Origin: Hygrocybe punicea
Taxonomy: Eukaryota > Basidiomycota > Agaricomycetes > Agaricales > Hygrophoraceae
Assembly (NCBI GenBank): GCA_963556145.1
Contig: OY744468.1
Coordinates: forward strand, 4,464,001-4,528,000
Direction: 5' to 3'
DNA: 64,000 nucleotides
The notes under the pieces: model-generated
Told to the model about the DNA's origin: nothing
Seen by the model: only the letters and a program-made list of their open reading frames with translations
The model's database searches: none
Part shown: positions 23,198 through 35,812 of the stretch, in pieces
Numbering within the stretch: the first letter of the stretch is position 1
Layout: the number at the start of each line of letters is the position of its first letter
Translations under genes and position numbers: made by a program

Positions 23198-24739
23198 AAG
23201 GGATGCGGCGTCTCCTCACTCACTAGCTGCCTGCCCCCCCTTCTGCTTTGTATATTATATTTTGTTTCCTCCATGACCCGAGCGATCTTCGCTCATACCT
23301 CATTCGTTTCCCCCCCCCTTCCCTCCTCCCGACAACTTCCCCTTGCTTTCTTGCCTGTTGGACCAGGACCTTCGATGTGCACCACTGGACTGACGTCGTG
23401 ATCTTCACTATGCGTCTCTACCCGTATCTCCTGACACTCGTACCGACCTATCCGATATTCCCACCACAATCAAACCCCCCCCCTGCCCAACGTATCGCAC
23501 ACGGTTTTTTGCAATCATGCACCCTTGCCCGCCCACGCTCATTTGCATTTGTCCATTTTCGTCAACATCAAATCTTTCCAGCTTTATTTGTCTTGTCTTT
23601 TTTTTTTGCTTCGATGGTTCGATTAACATTCATTTGATGCTTGTTTTTTCGGCTCTTCGTTTTCTTTTCAACTGATGCTTCTTCTCTCTCTCTCTCTCTC
23701 TCTCTGGCCTTTTCCTTGCTTCCATTTAACGAACTTGAACATTTCGACCTCAACTCAACTCGAATCAAACTCAAACTCATCTCACACCAAGACTTTACCC
23801 CCCTCCCTCTCCCACTCGCAAGGCTTACCCAGCCGAGTAATTATGCCACTCAACTCACACACACTCGTTTGTTTTCGTCGTCATCATGGCATTTACCGAT
23901 TTATCTCGCTCACAGTCACCTACCGGTGACACTCATTCTTTTCGGGACATACACACATGCACACATACGCACACACTCATTTTTGCACTGGAGTTTTCTT
24001 ATCTGTCTCTACTCGGATCGTTCGCTCGGACGAACTTGTACAAGGGTTCTATCCATATAGCATCCCGCTCTACAGCGGTTGACACCATCACCTCCCCTTC
24101 TCGACTTTCTTGTTTGCTTTACAATCACTTTTTTTTTTTTTTGTTAGTTTCGGTCTTCGTTTTCCCTTTGTTGTAGTTATTTACCTCCCTTGTTCTAATA
24201 CCCGAATTTTTTCTTTTGATTTTGTGTACTTTTTTGTTTGTTTGTGAAGAAGTGAAATACAACCTGTACTGTTTCACAGAAGATACTTGACGTGTGCAGA
24301 TTGAGTGGAACGATTTCCATCTAAGCATGCATGTAAGAAGATCTCGATCATCGGAGGCAGGGCAAATCTCCGACAAGGCGAACGTAAACAATTCTCAAGT
24401 TCGTGGTGCGGAATCAAACGTTCAACGACAAGTACCCGCAGTATCTTCGCGAGGCATGTGTGCATGAGAACCGACCGCACTTCAGTTGGAAACACAGAAA
24501 TTGAAATTTACGGTGTTTGGTAATTCTGTGAAATATAATAGCAACAGCAGCAGCACCCGCTCTGCGGCCGCTAGATGGCACCGGTACCTCGTTGTGAGCG
24601 ATCGAATGTTCCGACATGTCAAATAGGACGATCGTACGAACACACACACACACACCGTCTAATCGGCGCTCGCCAATATTAATGGCATAATTGTTGGAGA
24701 TCGATTCGTCCCATGCTGTCTTTTTGTAAATCTATTCGC
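23198..24739. other. Long intergenic region with pyrimidine-rich DNA and microsatellites
   Basis: About 1.5 kb without a supportable gene. The plus strand is strongly C/T-rich from about 23250 to 24250. It contains a (CT)n run at about 23682-23706, several CACA/ACAC clusters near 23855-23975 and 24645, and poly-T at 24127-24142. The reading frames here are Leu/Ser/Phe-rich products of the pyrimidine bias. It probably holds 3' untranslated regions of the genes on either side. Confidence 0.5.
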
Positions 24740-25149
24740 CTATGCTGCTGCAGCACCGGCACTAGCAGCACCAGCACCAGCACCAGCAGTTAGGGCAGAT
24801 GACCCCTCCACTGCCTTCGCCTCCGCTTCCGCCTTCCGGATCTGCCTCTTCCGCCGCTCGGCTATCTGTGCACGCTTTTCGGCGAGTAGCACGCCTGCAT
24901 GCTCGTCCCATTGGTGAGCCCAGTACCCCGCGAACCCGAATACGCCCATCGCGGCGAGGTGGCCTATTGGGTCTACAGAGCCCGGCCGGGGAGGTGTACC
25001 AAATATTTTTGTCAATATGGGCCCGTGGTGGACTGGGGTAAAGCGAGAAACGCACTAGATAGAAGGTTGCGTTTTTGGATGCCAAGCTGGCCGAATCTCG
25101 CGGCGAGCCCGAAGAGGGAGAAGCCTAGGATGTTCGTGAGCAAGGTCAT
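24740..25149 (-). CDS. Small membrane protein, possible complex I accessory subunit (NUXM-like)
   Basis: Two exons, 25149-25056 and 24972-24740 (327 nt, 108 aa). Two hydrophobic stretches are visible: TNILGFSLFGLAARFGQLG at the N-terminus and GHLAAMGVFGFAGYWAH in the middle. They are followed by an amphipathic, charged helix (LLAEKRAQIAERRKRQIRKAE) and an Ala/Gly-rich tail. The layout (two short helices, NP.GH...GYW motif, coiled basic helix) resembles the fungal complex I subunit NUXM, but I recall that family only roughly. It could be another small mitochondrial inner-membrane protein. Start codons of this gene and the TPR gene are 124 bp apart and divergent. Confidence 0.6.
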
Positions 25150-25273
25150 TTGCCAACTGTGGTGCGTTTGTCGTTTGCAACGCTCCACAGTCTTGTCAAT
25201 ACAAACAAATAAAGACATATTTCACATTAGTTTCACTTACTATTTACTAGTATAACCACAACGCTCTTGCATC

Positions 25274-26315
25274 ATGTCCCAGGCGCCGTTATCCGTTGCC
25301 GAAAAAATCAACATAGCTAAGGAGAAGAAGGATGCTGGGGACCACGCCTTCAAGGCTGGGGAATTCAAAGGAGGTTCGCCACTTTTGATCTTTGCGAGCG
25401 ACTTTGACCCACAATATGCATCAGCGCTTCAATCGTACCATGAGGTGAAGCTTTCAACATACAACGGAATGGTCTGACGTCTGACCTGATGTGTGGAGTC
25501 CCTGATGTATCTTGTAGGGCTGGACAAGTGCGTATAGAGCAGCTTTGCCATGCCGAAGGGACAAGCATGTGCATCAGTTGACTGATCTTGTTGCAGGAAC
25601 GCGTTGAAGAGCCTAACAGGTGGCGAGCCTTCGCCCCCGCCCCCGCCCCGCGATGGCACCTCCCAAGTGAAAGAGGAGAAAACAGAGGTTGGCGTTGTGT
25701 TTTGCGGCGGGGTTATTTCGGGAAATATTGATCTGTGTACTCCCCCCCCCCCCTTGCAAGGTCGACGAGCTTGTGGAAAAGATCTACGCGAATATGTCGG
25801 CCTGTCATCTTAACCAGAAGAACTGGCAACGGGCCGTGGAGACTGCAGACAAAGTCGGGCTACTCTTGTCATTTTGGGATTACCACCCGGGCTGACTGAC
25901 ATCCGCGGAAAACACAAAGGTTCTCAAAAAGAACGAAAATAACTACAAGGCGATGTTCCGGAAAGGTAAAGCGTTGGGCGAGTTGGGTTTCTTTGAGAAA
26001 GCCCAGACGATACTGGAAGAGTTGAAGAAGAAGAATCCCACAGGTGCGCCCTTGGCACCTTTCGTATATTAGATATTTTTTTGCTGATTTGCGAGAGCGA
26101 TCGTGCAGACGCGGCTGAAGTCGATAAAGAAGTATCACGCCTTCGAGCTATCGACAACGTGCGAGAGAAGGCACACAGAGAGAACCTTCGAGGTAAGTCT
26201 CCCAGGTGCTTCCTCGACGGGGCTGAAGCTCATATTCAACCCTGCAGGGTTCCTGAATGCCAAGACTGAGAAGAAGAATGCCGAGGAAGGGCATACTGAT
26301 AAATCGGTGCCATGA
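25274..26315 (+). CDS. TPR-repeat protein (co-chaperone/FKBP-like TPR)
   Basis: Tetratricopeptide protein, probably a chaperone adaptor. Eight exons: 25274-25373, 25425-25444, 25499-25527, 25597-25687, 25761-25853, 25920-26043, 26109-26192 and 26248-26315 (609 nt, 202 aa). TPR 1 covers KKDAGDHAFKAGEFKGALQ to SLMYLVGLDKNAL, an insert of poly-Pro follows, TPR 2 is ANMSACHLNQKNWQRAVE, TPR 3 is YKAMFRKGKALGELGFFEKA. Lys and Asn at clamp-like positions (KEKKDAGD, NMSACHLN, FRKGKAL) are consistent with binding a Hsp90/Hsp70 EEVD tail. A charged helical end closes the protein. No isomerase domain is present. Confidence 0.82.
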
Positions 26316-26613
26316 TCACAGGCAGGGCGACAGGATTGAAGATATCGAAAGTTCTGAATATTAATGGTCCCGTTGAACACAAACCTGTCAAAAATATGGC
26401 ACTAACGGCAGGTTTGGTCCTGCGAAGATTACATACTATCTGAACTCCAGTTGTTGGCTGATATAGAAGAAAATTTTGAGCGAATCAATGATTGAATGAA
26501 GTTCTATCTTGTTTGGCACGCTTTGTTTCCAAGCGAAAGAGGTTCGGTCACGTCACGTGATAACGTGACGGCAGGCGCTCAAGTTGCCCGCTAGCGCAAG
26601 ACTTGCCAAAGTA

Positions 26614-29600
26614 ATGCCTGACATCCGACCATCATTAACCGTCTCACTTCTCGGAGCTTATTTTGCCACTGTAAAGATCTTACGAGTCTATCTGTCGGAA
26701 ATTCTTACATCCGGAGAGGACATTCAAGGCGTTGACCATACGTTCTCTGCTACGGATGGTGACTCTCAAGCCTATATTGACCTTATCAATACGTCCTATG
26801 TAGCATTGAAACCACCCAATGCTACACAGCGCAAACGTCGTCTTCGTATATACCCTGCGGATATGTACATGAACGAGGTGAGGAGTTCCAGCCCAGTCAC
26901 GGGGATCGAGTAGGCCTAATACACCCTGTCAGGTAATCGACAGGGCGCAAGAACAGTTGTTCACTAAAGATAAGGGCAAGTCCAATAATGTGATCACATC
27001 CGGATACCGTCTTGTGCGAGGTGACTTCGTTTGCCTTGAGGAATAAGTCATGCTCATCCTTCATCTCGTCTTACAAGGCATCAAAGAACGGAGAGCGCGG
27101 GAAGTCGGACATGTCACGCCTAGGAATAACGAACTTTTTCGTCAACACCACTATATCAGCGTTACAAGCTCCGGAATGGGAAACCCTTCTCCAGAGGTTA
27201 GCTCGTCAATTCCCAGCCCTTTTTTCATTCATATCAAAACTTATCACCGTCCATCAGAATAGGCGTTGATGCAATGTTACACCTTTTGACTGATACATCG
27301 ATCTTCGTGGCTTTGCCGAATGAATGCCTTTGTCAGGTGACAGGAGCGCCTGTGGTTCACACTGTATTGCAAAATCGACACTTGGGTGAATGCCAACGAC
27401 CGGATTCGTTGCCAAAACTGGGGAAAAAGAGAAAATCCCCAGACCGCGATTTAAACGAAAGGCCGAAGAAACAGCCGCGGTCGCACGATTCGGCACCGCC
27501 CTATACCAAAACGTCACCAGCCAAGCGTGTTAGTACCACTAACGCTCCTCAGTAGGTTTCGCTTATAACTTCCATTTTCCCCGGTTTATGGTCCCACAGA
27601 TATTCCCCGGCTGATATCGTTTTTGTACGGGCGCGACTCTTCTATGCAAGACCGTGCCGTGGTCCGCATACCAACCAGATTGTTGTGGGTTTGCCACCGA
27701 AGCGTGAGCCCAACATGATCTTTATGACACTGACCTATTGATGCCAATCACTTGTAGACGTACTAAATATTCTCAACCCGTCTTATCAACGAAAGCCAAA
27801 GGTCAAGCCTGAAGACTATGTAGACCCTGATCCGAAGAAACAAGCCGATGACTCTCGGCGTCTTGCTAAATATGTTTTCCCAAAGCAGTACGGTCTATCA
27901 AATCCATTTTCACCGGGACCTCGGCCAAGGGAAGAGGCTTTTAAATTCCCTGATTATTTAGACAGAGAAGACGAGATCAAGGCAGAGTTTCTACTTCGTA
28001 CAACGACTTTTCCTCTAACCAACTCGATAGGCCAAAGGTCCATGCAAGACTCCAAAGAGACTGAAAAATATTCTGCCTATCCTCGAGAAGCTGATTTGGT
28101 ACCATGGAAAGTGTGGATACAAACCATTACGGGATAAAGTGTGCCCATCGAAGGCATGTTTATTATTTTTTCAGCTGGACCGCAATGCGAGATATCTTCC
28201 TCTACAGATCAAGCGCGAGGCAAACAAAAACTTGGATAGCAGCATCATTCTCGTTCGTAGATTTCCGGAAGTTATCGCTCCAGTCGATGATTTGTGGATG
28301 TTTCCATAGGAAATGATGTCAGAACAATCCATTTACCTGCGATCTCAGGCATCCGCAGGAGACACATCTGTTGACTCTGCTGGGCCAATCACGCCTCGGG
28401 GTTTCTCTCAAGCAGAAAAACAAGTCAGATATAAACCCAGATTTATCGAATTTGCTTGCAGCCATGTGGAGGTCAGTTCATATCCGAAGTGTATCACTGT
28501 CGCCGAAGACTTCTCTAGGTGTATCGCTATGTCGCTGTTATCACGAAAGCCGTTATCCCGAACACGTTTTGGGGTTGTGACAGCAACTTGAAACTGGTTC
28601 TTAGACGTGTGTGCCTCAGACTTTTCCCGTTATGCTGCACGCTGAATTTGCATTTTTTGAACAATCTGCAGAGGCAAAACATTTTATAGAATCCCGACGC
28701 TATGAGAGTTTGAGTTTACACAATGTTCTTCAAGGCTTCAGAACCGCCGAATGCGAATGGCTAATGCCCACTGGCCCGGGAGCTCGGCAGCAAACAAGGG
28801 TATCTGTAACTGACTGCTTGAAACGGCGTGAACTTCTAGAGGAATTCATTTATTGGTACTTTGACTCGTTTCTTTTACCCCTCCTTAAGGTATTCATATC
28901 ATTTCTCCATTCTAAGTCTGGTGCTTATTCGTAATTAAGACAACGTTCTACGTCACCGATTCTTCCGCTTTTCGCAAACAAGTCTTGTATTTTCGTCAGG
29001 ACGATTGGGAGACTCTTTGCGCACCGTTACTTGATCGTCTAACTACAGACACCTTCCAGAAACTGCCCCAGGTATGTGAGAAGCTAATTGGACCGTTAAT
29101 TGCGGTTCATGAATCGTTGGCTGTTTGATAGTCAGCAGCTGAAGAACTTCTTCGCCAACGCAAACTCGGATATTCATTTGTCCGCCTTTTACCTAAAGAT
29201 ACAGGCGTACGGCCGGTAGTGAATCTGCGGCGAAGGAAAATAACACGAAGTGTCAGCATGTCCTGCGGACTTCGAGTACCCAGAAATCATCTGAATGCTG
29301 CTCATGATCTTTCCAGAGTGTATATTCTCCGCCAGAACAGTCGATCAACCAGATTTTGCAGGCGGCATTCCATATTCTTTCATATGAAAAGGTGAGGTCA
29401 AATCATTATCTTACAATCAGTCAAGTGACTCCGTTACATTTGTTAGAAAGTACAGCCAGAAAAATTAGGAGCGTCTGTATTTGGTCCCAATGAAATGTAT
29501 CAAAAGTTGAAGTCTTTCAAGACGCGACTACCTCGTGACTCTGAGGGAAATCTGTGAGTGTCTTGCCAAGTTTTTTCTGTTTTTCCTCATGTGCCGTGCT

Positions 29601-31470
29601 GCTAGACCAAAACTTTACTTCGTCAAACTGGACGTCCAAGCCTGTTTCGACACAATCGAGCAAACAAAATTGCTCACTATCCTACGAGAGTTGATTTCAG
29701 AGGTGATTATTACTTTCTTTTCACTTGAGCGGTGATGGATGTTTTTGTTGGGACTATGCCAGGACGCCTATATGCTCCAACGATACGGCCAGGTGACCCC
29801 CATCGCTGGCAAAATTAGGAGGATGTACGTGAAGAAAGCAATTCCTGAAGGTTGATGACTTCCAGTTGTTCTAGTTTCTTCGCAGATCTCTGACAGCTTT
29901 TAATCAAGATGAGCATCCGCATTTTCTTACGTGCGCGGCACAGTTGGCAGACGTCTTGCGGCATACCATTTTTGTTGATCAAGTAATGTTATGCCCTTTG
30001 TCATCAATGTGTAAAGAACTTCATCCAGCTTCATAGGTTGTATATCCGTATGCAAAGAAACAAGAAATACTGAAACTTCTCGAGGAGCATATCACTGAGA
30101 ACATCGTGAAAGCAAGTCATAAGCGTGCATCAGCGAGTTCAATGATTCTAATATGGCTCTATAGATCGGGCAAGATTACTATCGTCAGATGGTTGGCATT
30201 CCACAAGGATCGGTGCTCTCTACGCTGCTATGTTCATTCTTTTACGGAGATTTGGAGAAAAAATTCTATCGATACACAGCAGACCCGCAAAGCGTAAGTT
30301 GCTTGTGCTGTGATGGTTATCCATTGTTGATACGCGGCAGGTATTGTTGAGATTGATTGACGACTACCTTTTTGTCACGACGAGTCTCCTGAAAGCTCGG
30401 AGTTTCTTGAGCATGATGATCAAGGGTATGCCCTGGTCATCATAGTATCACCCAAAGTAACATGGGACTGCAGGACACCCGGAATATGGATGCTTTATCT
30501 CAAAAGAGAAGACCTTCACAAACTTCGCTTTTGATACACAGATTATGAACGTCACTGAGCCCTTGCAAAAACGTAAATACCCTTGATTATATATTCCCTG
30601 CCTTGACTAAATTTTTCTCTTCACTGGCAGACTTCCCATGGTGTGGCTACCTCATCGATATGAAGGATCTCTCGATCTCAGTTGATTACTCGAGGTACCA
30701 AACGATCAGTAAGTATTGGACGTTACAACATTTCTGGCTACTTACAGACTTCTCTCTGGTCAATCAAGACTTGTATGATTCACTAACAGTTGATCGAGGT
30801 CGTCGAGCTGGTGCTACTTTTGTCTACAAGATGCTCCAGTGAGCCGTTTCTATTTCAGTGGAATGCAAATGTTTTCACTTACCCATTTCTCCCAGGTTGG
30901 CCAAGGCCAAAAGCCACATCATTTACTGTGATAATGAGCTCAATATAGACCATGTGGTATACCTCAACATATATCAGAACTTCATTCTTTCCGCAATGAA
31001 GATGCATGGCTATATCCGGACGTGGGGTAGAAATGTCACCAGAAGTGCAAAATTTATTCGGGGTGGGCTTGATTTTTTCAAGGTGTTGATAGAACCGCTG
31101 ATTATTTTTAATTAGACACTGTGCGCCAGATGTTCCTGTACACCCATTCGACGATACGCAACAGGGCTTCGAATAAAGTGGCGAAGGACAATGATGCGCT
31201 TTGCAATGTACAGAAAGTCCCAGTAGTTTGGTATGTCCCCAGATGAGTTACATTGTTCATAACACAACACTGATAATTACCATCTTCTGGATGATAAGGC
31301 TTGGAAATCATGCTTTTTATACTGTGTTTTCTCGAAAACCACAGAAATATGCTTCACTGCTCAAATCTCTGGCATTTGAGTTGTCACTTCCGCGGTACCG
31401 GAAATGCCAGAAACAATTTCGGGGAGTAGTCAAGGAAGGTTTGATGGGCATGGCCCAGTTATCATTCTGA
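26614..31470 (+). CDS. TERT: Telomerase reverse transcriptase catalytic subunit
   Basis: Reverse transcriptase that extends telomeres on an RNA template. The gene has many short introns; I read about 18 exons without fixing every one. It starts [10 protein letters not shown] (26614) and ends at 31470. Landmarks in order: the CP-like segment [17 protein letters not shown] (about 28105-28155); the T-motif region ending [19 protein letters not shown] (28830-28890); motifs 1 and 2 ([17 protein letters not shown], about 29175-29225); motif [15 protein letters not shown] with catalytic Asp at 29632; motif B' [19 protein letters not shown] (about 30190-30250); motif [13 protein letters not shown] with the Asp pair (about 30350-30370); the C-terminal thumb region to 31470. 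All three catalytic Asp are present, so the gene looks functional. It is the last housekeeping gene before the repeat block. Confidence 0.92.
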
Positions 31471-32122
31471 TTAATGAAGGCTATGGTGGCCGTTTCGACG
31501 ATCCATAGTTAGCTAGCTCTTAAGTGAGCAGGAATGGGTGGTGATGGCAGAGGATAATGAACAGAGGGCCACCTGGTGTAGATATTGGAATTTGCAAGAC
31601 ATTGCGTGTGTTGTTCATTATGGAGAGACATCTACAGAGTGGTGGACGTGGTGGATGTGCCTCATCGCTCGAAGCCCTGTTCCTCACATCAGGAAAACAC
31701 CTTTCCACTTATTGTGTTTTGCACGTGACTTGGCAAACACCATTTTTGGATATTGTTTCGAGACATACACTTTGAACTGCTATATCTCACTGAAATCTTC
31801 ATATTTTGGCCTGAAATTTTGGCTGTGGGCAGCCGAGTACTGTATCTAGGTGCACCGAATTTTACAGCATTTAATTTGCAGTTTTTGAAAACTCAAATTT
31901 GGAGGCTTGGTCCTGTCTTCGGATGGTTCGAGAGGCCCCAAAACACTGCCAAAGCGGTTGAAAACATGTATGTACATTCAATGATATGTCCTCTAGATGT
32001 TTGAAATGACTTGTGAATTTTAAGACTTTTATTCATATGCTTTCATTGAACAATACCAACATTTTCATATTAGGAATCTCCTTGTCAACCACCCTTGTCC
32101 AAATCTTCCATTCGCTTGACTC
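31471..32122. other. Boundary zone between TERT and the repeat block
   Basis: About 650 bp with no gene I can support. It contains the TERT 3' region. From about 31.9 kb the sequence becomes AT-rich, like the flank of the following transposon. I could not find terminal inverted repeats for that element. Confidence 0.35.
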
Positions 32123-33299
32123 ATGGCCAAAGGAAAGGCGATTGCTGAGGAAGTCCACTGGATCGTCATCCAACTAAACACCTGCATGTCCGAGGAGGAC
32201 ATTGCCATGTATGCTGATGTTAGCATCCATTCCATCCAGAGGATACTTGGGCACTTCAAGAAGACTGGAAACATGATGGTTGCAAAGCATTTGAAGCCAC
32301 AGGTGCCCCGGATACTTTGTGACTATGACCTTGAGGTGAGTTACTATCTACATTTGACTTCTATGCAATGAAACTTACTCATACAGTACCTATACGGAAC
32401 GCTCAACAATGCCCCTGATCTTTACTTGGATGAGCTGCATTTGGAGCTACAGGAAGTTTGCGGTGTATCGGTTTCATTATCAACCATCTGGAGGACACTC
32501 ATCAAGGGCGGGTATACTATGAAAAAGCTGCGCTCGCGACATTTATCACATTTATTCTATCTGATCTAGATCTATAGTTAAGCCATGTTGCAATTGAGCG
32601 AAATGCCGATGTGTGAATTCAATTTGGAGCATGTATTGGGACGTATCAACCTGACCAACTCATTTTTGTTGACAAAAGTGCTGTGGATCGTCGCACAACA
32701 TACCATGGCCGAGCCTGGGCGATACGTGGCAGAAAGGCAACTCGGAAAGCATTCTTTTGTCATGGACAATGGTGAGTATGACTGGGAATTACTTAAGACA
32801 TACTAATATCCTTGATAGATACTCAGTTCTGCCAGCACTCTCCCTAAATCAAGGTATCTTACATTGTGACATTATTGAAGGTGCATTTGATTCCCAACTA
32901 TTTGGCCTCTTCATTGAGCATCTCTTGGACCAAATGCAACCATTCCCTGGGCCGAATTCTGTGATTGTGATGGATAATTGCCACATTCACAAGAATTTCA
33001 CTGTGTTGGAGCTCATAGAGGCTTGGTAAGCCTTCCTCTATCAATATTACAGTAAACTCACACTTTTTTGACTCAGAGGCATGTGGTATAAATTCTTTCC
33101 ACCCTACTCACCTGACTACAACCCCATTGAGTTGGCGTTTTCTGCTATGAAATATCATCTACACCGCAAGGGAGAATATGTTCGCTTGGTGATGACAAAT
33201 CTTTCGAACACAGATGTTTACTGCACACTACTTGAATCCCTGTATGAGATTAGTATGGCTGATGTTTTTGTGTGGTATAGGCACTGTGGATATGTATGA
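32123..33299 (+). mobile_element. Decayed DDE transposase gene, IS630/Tc1-mariner type
   Basis: Transposase of the IS630/Tc1 group (DDE_3). The N-terminal part is a helix-turn-helix region (MYADVSIHSIQRILGHFKK). The catalytic triad is recognisable: Asp in IFVDKSAVDRRTTYHGRAW, Asp in SVIVMDNCHIHKN and Glu in YSPDYNPIELAF. Introns are at about 32336-32387, 32772-32818 and 33026-33076. The coding frame is broken by three TGA stops, each where CGA (Arg) is expected: at 32614-32616, across the splice 32770-32771/32819, and across the splice 33024-33025/33077. The usual FVDES is FVDKS here. So this copy should not make a full transposase. Confidence 0.82.
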
Positions 33300-33503
33300 T
33301 GCCTTTTTCCATTTGGTTGTAGATAAATTTTGGTATATGTCTTCTGTTCCTGTATGTTCTTCCTTTGTTTTTCTTTGTAACTATACCCAAAATACTGTTG
33401 GCACCATTGAACATTTAGGCTTGTCAGACTTTTTGAGCTTTCAGTAAAGCTGATATATGTACATCAACAGAATAGTTACAGAGAAGAAGTACCACCACAC
33501 CAT

Positions 33504-35164
33504 TCACCCTTCCTCACTGAATTCCCAGTCACTGTCAGAATCATTGCACAGGGCATGATTCTGCTCATCCATCTCATACCGTTGAATATCACTGGCAAGA
33601 GGCTCAATAGGAAGATACTACATGTGATGATAGACCACCCAATCATTGCTCGAGAATTCAGACTTTACCAGTGAATTTTTGACTGGGTCAATAATCCAAT
33701 TGGTTCTCCATGAATGCCAAGAGGCCTCACATGGAGGGCACCCCCTTTCCTTGGCATACTGCATTACCCCACTATCTTCGGTGTTATGAAGTGGGATATT
33801 TGTTTTTGATAATGCCTCCGCAACTCCGTGGGACCAGTCCTCCATTGAGTCCGGATACATGATAGAGGATCCAGAGAAGTTGCCATCGACTGGGAGCAGA
33901 GGGGAAATTAGATTGGTTCTCAACTGATCTGACAACTGATCTATTTGCTTTCAAGTTATAATAAGAATGAATGTACACTAGCAAGTAATTCCCTCACCAT
34001 GTTCGTCACTATTACCACATTTTTTGTGCTTGGTCCTCTCCACTCTTGTTGGCTGTTTGGATCGCATTGCCACCCTTGTTGGTTGATTTACCCTCTTTGT
34101 CACGCCTGCCTTCCCTATCAGTTGACTTGCTATCTCTTTTGATGACAATGCCTTTCCTGTGGCCATCACACGAGGGCAAAGTTTGCACGTGCTAGTGATA
34201 CCCCCACCATCATTGTCATCACCCCCATCATCAGATTTTCCCATGCCAGAAAAATCACCAAGCCAAAATCCAGGAGGCATAAAGAATGCATCTGGTGGAT
34301 CAGAGGACCAATCAGTCCAGATGTGGATAAGGTGAATCCATATGTCTTGCAGACTGGGGATAGTTGCGACAAGGGCATGAGCTTTGTAGAACTTTTCTCC
34401 TGCATTAACTATCATGAAGTACAGATGGATGTGCGATATGAGTGATGGAAACTCTGCATATGGCACATCATAAGGCTGATGGGAAGTTTGAATTTGGGTA
34501 CTTTGAGAAGTCGGTGGTGACTCAGGGGAAGCTGAAGCTGAAGCTGCCTCCATGGGCTCAGTGAGGTTGTGGCGAAAAATTGTAACATTCTGTTGGAGAA
34601 GTTTGATGGGAACGAATTTATATGTCCAAAACTGATCTGGAGGCAGATCCAGCAAGATCTGGTCTGATCATGAGCAATGCTGAATTTTTGTCCGAGAAAC
34701 CACTGACCATTAGATAGTCTGGCCGTTCCCTGTGGTTGTTAATGAAGACATTTGTATCATTGAAAATTTTGTTCAATGTTTCAATGGACAGAATGAGCAC
34801 CCAATCGCCAGCATCAAATGATTTATGGAGATCAGCGCGTACTGGTATAAGACATTAGAATACAGAAATATACAAGAGTGTAAAATCCTGACAGTAAAAT
34901 AGATTGCTGGTACTGTCCACATTTAAAGTATTTGGATGCCTACCCCAGGCGTATTCAAGCTGATGCAGCTGTGGCTATAGTTTAGTAGCTAGCGGCTATA
35001 AGAGACATATTTCTTACCCACCATACCTGAGTGGCACGAATGAGGAGGTGAGCTTTCTCGATGGCCCTGGGGGGCTGGAATTGATTGGTAATAAGACAAT
35101 GTTCAATGTGTGTGGATGGGCAGACAATTTTGAGCCTTTCAGTGACAACAGTGGGAACTGACAA
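33504..35164 (-). pseudogene. HNH_2-like nuclease-domain gene with one in-frame stop
   Basis: Agaricomycete gene of the HNH_2-like type, probably repeat-associated. Exons after an uncertain first one (ending 35027): 34974-34893, 34841-34708, 34658-33998 and 33940-33504, phases consistent (1314 nt). The HNH-like core is CLITNQ..RAIEKAHLL, then LEYAWGRHPNTLNVDS and NLFY-LRADLHKSFDAGDW. This is the Cys...His...Asn...Asp-x-His pattern of that family, although the Cys/His set is not fully canonical. A TAG at 33618-33620 interrupts the last exon, and the frame stays open for 37 further codons to a TGA at 33504-33506. A CAG-to-TAG change would explain it. The 5' start is not resolved. Confidence 0.6.
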
Positions 35165-35395
35165 GGGCTGTTGAATATTCTTCTTGGGAGTGTGGTATAA
35201 TCATGGTGTGGTGGTTTGAGGAAGAGGAGGAGTGGAGTACGATGGATTGAGATGAATTCAGTCCTCTTCAGCTGATGAGGTCAAGCTGGATTCTTCGTTC
35301 TCCATGGACTTGAGTGGAAGTGTTGCCGTCGGACTTTGGAAACACCATTGAAACGAATAAACAAACAATTGTGTCTTTTACTCACCTCCACAAGT

Positions 35396-35811
35396 CATCA
35401 GAAAAACTCAATTCCACTTAATTTCAATTTATTCTGTCTTATTTGTCTTATTCTGTCTTACAAGTCTTGTTTCAAGGAGGATCTCACCCTTTTTTCAAGA
35501 AAATCCCTTAATGCATCATACATCACATAAAATTGAAAATCAAGACACTTTAAGATGACATCAAGTAAACTAAGATATCAAGTCAATGATGAATGTTATT
35601 GCTTCTTCACTTCAGAGTCTCTCTTGAAACATCTTAATGTATCTTGATGTGTCTTGATGTTTAATTTTATATGGTGTAAGACATATTAAGAAATTTTCTT
35701 GAAAAAAGGGTGTGACCCTCCTTGAAACAAGACTTATATAACAGAATAAGACAAATAAGACAAAATTAAGTGAAATTAAGTGAAATTAAGTGACATTGAG
35801 TTTTCCTGATG
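35396..35811. repeat. Foldback MITE, about 416 bp with ~155-bp terminal inverted repeats
   Basis: The sequence from 35396 (CATCAGAAAAACTCAAT) to about 35545 recurs in reverse complement from about 35660 to 35811, with few mismatches and a short triplication of AAGTGAAATT in the right arm. The ~115-bp centre has no coding potential. The right arm runs straight into the ATG region of the small open frame at 35813. This is the layout of a non-autonomous terminal-inverted-repeat element. Confidence 0.75.
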
Positions 35812-35812
35812 A

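Noticed and set aside
23600..24180. Leu/Ser/Phe-rich frames that look like membrane proteins
   Set aside because: They come from the pyrimidine bias of the plus strand; no splice sites or family features.
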